Below are positions 35,214 through 35,232 of a stretch of DNA of 35,232 nt, piece after piece. The notes under the pieces were generated by a model that was not told the DNA's origin, made no database searches, and saw only the letters and a list, made by a program, of their open reading frames with translations. The position numbers and the translations under genes were made by a program. Each line of letters begins with the position of its first letter. Positions within the stretch are counted from its first letter, which is position 1. The DNA lies in assembly GCA_002296655.1 (NCBI GenBank), contig DBIN01000014.1, forward strand, positions 1-35,232. Direction: 5' to 3'. Source of the DNA: Acinetobacter sp. UBA801. GTDB taxonomy: Bacteria > Pseudomonadota > Gammaproteobacteria > Pseudomonadales > Moraxellaceae.

Positions 35214-35232
35214 TGCGGGATGGAGCAGTCTG
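35214..35232 (+). tRNA. metY: tRNA-fMet (initiator), 5' part only, cut by window edge
   Basis: TGCGGGATGGAGCAGTCTG matches the 5' acceptor strand and D-arm of bacterial initiator tRNA. Its place right after secG and tRNA-Leu(GAG) matches metY in E. coli. The first base reads T where most bacterial initiators have C; the 3' partner is outside the window. Confidence 0.8.

Overview
The window looks like a chromosomal segment from an Acinetobacter-type gammaproteobacterium. It has low GC and very AT-rich intergenic DNA. It carries a fadB-fadA operon, a pilB-pilC-pilD-coaE cluster, and the order tpiA-secG-tRNA-Leu(GAG)-tRNA-fMet. That last order is the same as the E. coli secG-leuU-metY region that leads into rimP-nusA-infB. 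The genus call is an inference from protein flavour and gene order; I had no database.

Layout. Positions 1-181 hold the 3' end of an IS110-family insertion sequence. A very AT-rich leader then precedes an OmpW-family porin (625-1206), a small LprI-like periplasmic protein (1380-1724) and htpG (1820-3736). Next come reverse-strand genes of unknown function: a predicted outer-membrane protein (3876-5021) and a two-gene unit (5116-6835). From 6836 to 7680 is a gene-poor stretch with a 54-residue secreted peptide gene (7146-7310). Dodecin, a FrnE/DsbA-like oxidoreductase and two uncharacterised forward genes follow up to about 10 kb.

The middle part holds the beta-oxidation operon fadBA (10177-13515, reverse), a lipid A hydroxylase-like gene (lpxO, 14000-14914), a PH-domain membrane protein, a clearly decayed Clp/Hsp100 ATPase pseudogene (15503-16421, reverse), uvrC, an acyl-CoA thioesterase and pgsA. 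After these come an ABC exporter, an AlkB-type dioxygenase, an IclR regulator, an algH-ruvX pair, recN, ppnP, rlmB and a DMT-family permease. The right end has coaE-pilD-pilC-pilB (reverse), then tpiA, secG and two tRNA genes, the second cut by the window edge.

How the genes fit together. Most are housekeeping functions: protein folding, fatty-acid oxidation, DNA repair (uvrC, alkB, recN, ruvX), phospholipid and lipid A metabolism, type IV pilus assembly, glycolysis and secretion. I see no defence island, prophage, CRISPR array or biosynthetic cluster.

The most interesting signals are small. (1) A long hairpin sequesters the htpG ribosome-binding site, and its 5' arm overlaps a heat-shock-like promoter. 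(2) A 54-aa Sec-exported peptide gene has its own extended -10 promoter, leader hairpin, terminator and a C-rich 3' UTR. (3) A Clp ATPase has decayed between intact genes. (4) One perfect and one near-perfect CRP/Vfr-type site are present. (5) The tRNA-Leu gene has a mismatched acceptor stem.
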